A stretch of 64,000 nt of DNA. It comes from Desulforapulum autotrophicum HRM2. Its GTDB lineage: Bacteria > Desulfobacterota > Desulfobacteria > Desulfobacterales > Desulfobacteraceae. The stretch covers positions 5,296,001 through 5,360,000 of the forward strand of contig NC_012108.1 in the NCBI RefSeq assembly GCF_000020365.1, given 5' to 3'. The notes under the pieces are model-generated. The model saw nothing but the letters and a program-made list of their open reading frames with translations. It was not told the DNA's origin and searched no databases. Below, in pieces: positions 63,269-64,000 of the stretch (within the stretch, counting starts at the first letter, position 1; each line of letters opens with the position of its first letter). The position numbers were made by a program, and so were the translations under genes.

Positions 63269-64000
63269 ATGGTCTATTTACTATTTCTGCTTTTCATATT
63301 TTTTGCTATTTGTGGTATACCCATTGCCTTTTCACTGGGTGTCGCTTCACTGGGTTATGTGTTTTACAACCACGTATCTTTTATTCTGGTGGCCCAGAAA
63401 ATGTTTACCGGGATGGACTCATTTTTGCTGACGGCTATTCCACTGTTTATTCTTGCCGGAAACTTGATGAATGCTGCGGGACTGACCGAAGAATTGATCG
63501 AATTCACCAAGATTTTTGTCGGACGGGTTCGAGGCGGGCTGGCATATGTTAATGTCCTTATATCAATGATTTTTGCCGGCATGACTGGTGCCGGTGTTTC
63601 CGACACAGCAGCGGTGGGCTCCATCATGATACCCGGCATGGTCAAGGACAATTACCGTAAGGACTTTTCCACTGCGGTTACAGCCATTTCTTCGACAATA
63701 GGACCTGTTATCCCTCCCAGCATTCCATTTATTGTGTACGGTTCAATCACAGGCATTTCAATTGGCGCCTTGTTTTTGGCGGGTATTGTTCCAGGTGTGC
63801 TCCTTGGACTTTCCATGATGGCGGTTATTTTCATAACATCGTGTCGGGAAAATCTACCCAGACTGGAGGAAAAATATTCCCTGCAAAAAAAAATCAAGAT
63901 CAGCAAAGATGCCATGCTGGCAATGATTATGCCGGTGGTCATCCTGGGAGGTATCGTCGGTGGTATAGCCACTCCCACCGAAGTCGCCGCGATTGCCGCC
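63269..64000 (+). CDS. dctM: TRAP transporter large permease DctM (3' end outside window)
   Basis: ATG 63269 opens a frame running to the window end (244 codons seen; the family is about 425-440). The translation begins MVYLLFLLFIFFAICGIPIAF and contains the DctM hallmarks TAIPLFILAGNLMNAAGLTEEL and GMTGAGVSDTAAVGSIMIPGMVK, then STIGPVIPPSIPFIVYGS. It is the ion-coupled transport subunit working with DctQ and DctP. RBS AGAGGG precedes the ATG, which is 1 nt after the dctQ stop. Confidence 0.93.
   Translation, partial: MVYLLFLLFIFFAICGIPIAFSLGVASLGYVFYNHVSFILVAQKMFTGMDSFLLTAIPLFILAGNLMNAAGLTEELIEFTKIFVGRVRGGLAYVNVLISMIFAGMTGAGVSDTAAVGSIMIPGMVKDNYRKDFSTAVTAISSTIGPVIPPSIPFIVYGSITGISIGALFLAGIVPGVLLGLSMMAVIFITSCRENLPRLEEKYSLQKKIKISKDAMLAMIMPVVILGGIVGGIATPTEVAAIAA

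Noticed and set aside
1-64000. CRISPR arrays, tRNA genes, complete IS elements or prophage genes
   Set aside because: No regularly spaced repeats, cloverleaf sequences, transposase or phage structural genes were found by reading the sequence and translations.

Overview
The window looks like chromosomal DNA of a sulfate-reducing deltaproteobacterium of the Desulfobacteraceae/Desulfobacterium type. The left edge carries the 5' end of a 16S rRNA gene on the minus strand. The metabolism fits that guess: a periplasmic selenocysteine formate dehydrogenase with its own tetraheme cytochrome c3, an acetyl-CoA synthetase, crotonase and acyl-CoA dehydrogenase family enzymes, a methyl-transfer (UroD/CobW) module behind a sigma-54-type promoter, and a TRAP transporter. 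The genus is an inference; no database was searched.

Layout. 1-620: rRNA 5' end, leader and promoters. 621-9322 (+): O-methyltransferase, crotonase-like protein, Xaa-Pro peptidase-like protein, then a SNF2 helicase tightly linked to a large zinc-ribbon protein of unknown function. 9398-11427: an AEC carrier facing a patatin-like lipase. 11825-17246 (+): formate dehydrogenase region (fdhE; fdhA with in-frame UGA = Sec; fdhB; cytochrome c3), then a lone acyl carrier protein. 17684-22906 (-): a 1740-residue exonuclease/RecQ/UvrD fusion helicase. 23278-24048 (+): radical SAM protein. 24038-28543 (-): acetyl-CoA synthetase followed by a Pat-type acetyltransferase that probably regulates it. 28870-31583 (+): GspE/PilB-like ATPase and HDOD protein.

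31996-35463 (+): PPC/DUF296 protein and a complete ECF transporter (S, T, A1, A2) of unknown substrate. 35528-36205 (-): methyltransferase. 36414-39444 (+): PhnA-like protein and a membrane histidine kinase. 39555-43184 (+): FecB/FecC/FecE-type metal-chelate importer with a TrmO-like protein. 44053-46307 (+): UroD-family methyltransferase fused to a thioredoxin-like domain, with a CobW-type GTPase. 46720-49134 (+): Sir2 deacylase and a GNAT-nitrilase fusion. 49309-51003 (-): potassium channel with two RCK modules. 51455-57354 (-): tripartite RND efflux operon. 57627-58049 (+): ArfB. 58044-59111 (-): AI-2E family membrane protein. 59183-60892 (-): acyl-CoA dehydrogenase. 61562-64000 (+): TRAP transporter dctPQM, cut by the window end.

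The intergenic regions hold several structures that no gene explains: a 172-bp MITE-like element with inverted ends at 61352-61523 whose end motif recurs at three other places; a second palindromic element at 31849-31963; direct repeats in the leader of fdhA; competing hairpins in front of fdhE; and a sigma-54-type promoter for the UroD/CobW pair. The candidates I consider most likely to hide undescribed biology are the SNF2 plus zinc-ribbon pair, the UroD-thioredoxin plus CobW pair, the PPC/ECF operon and the triple-fusion helicase.
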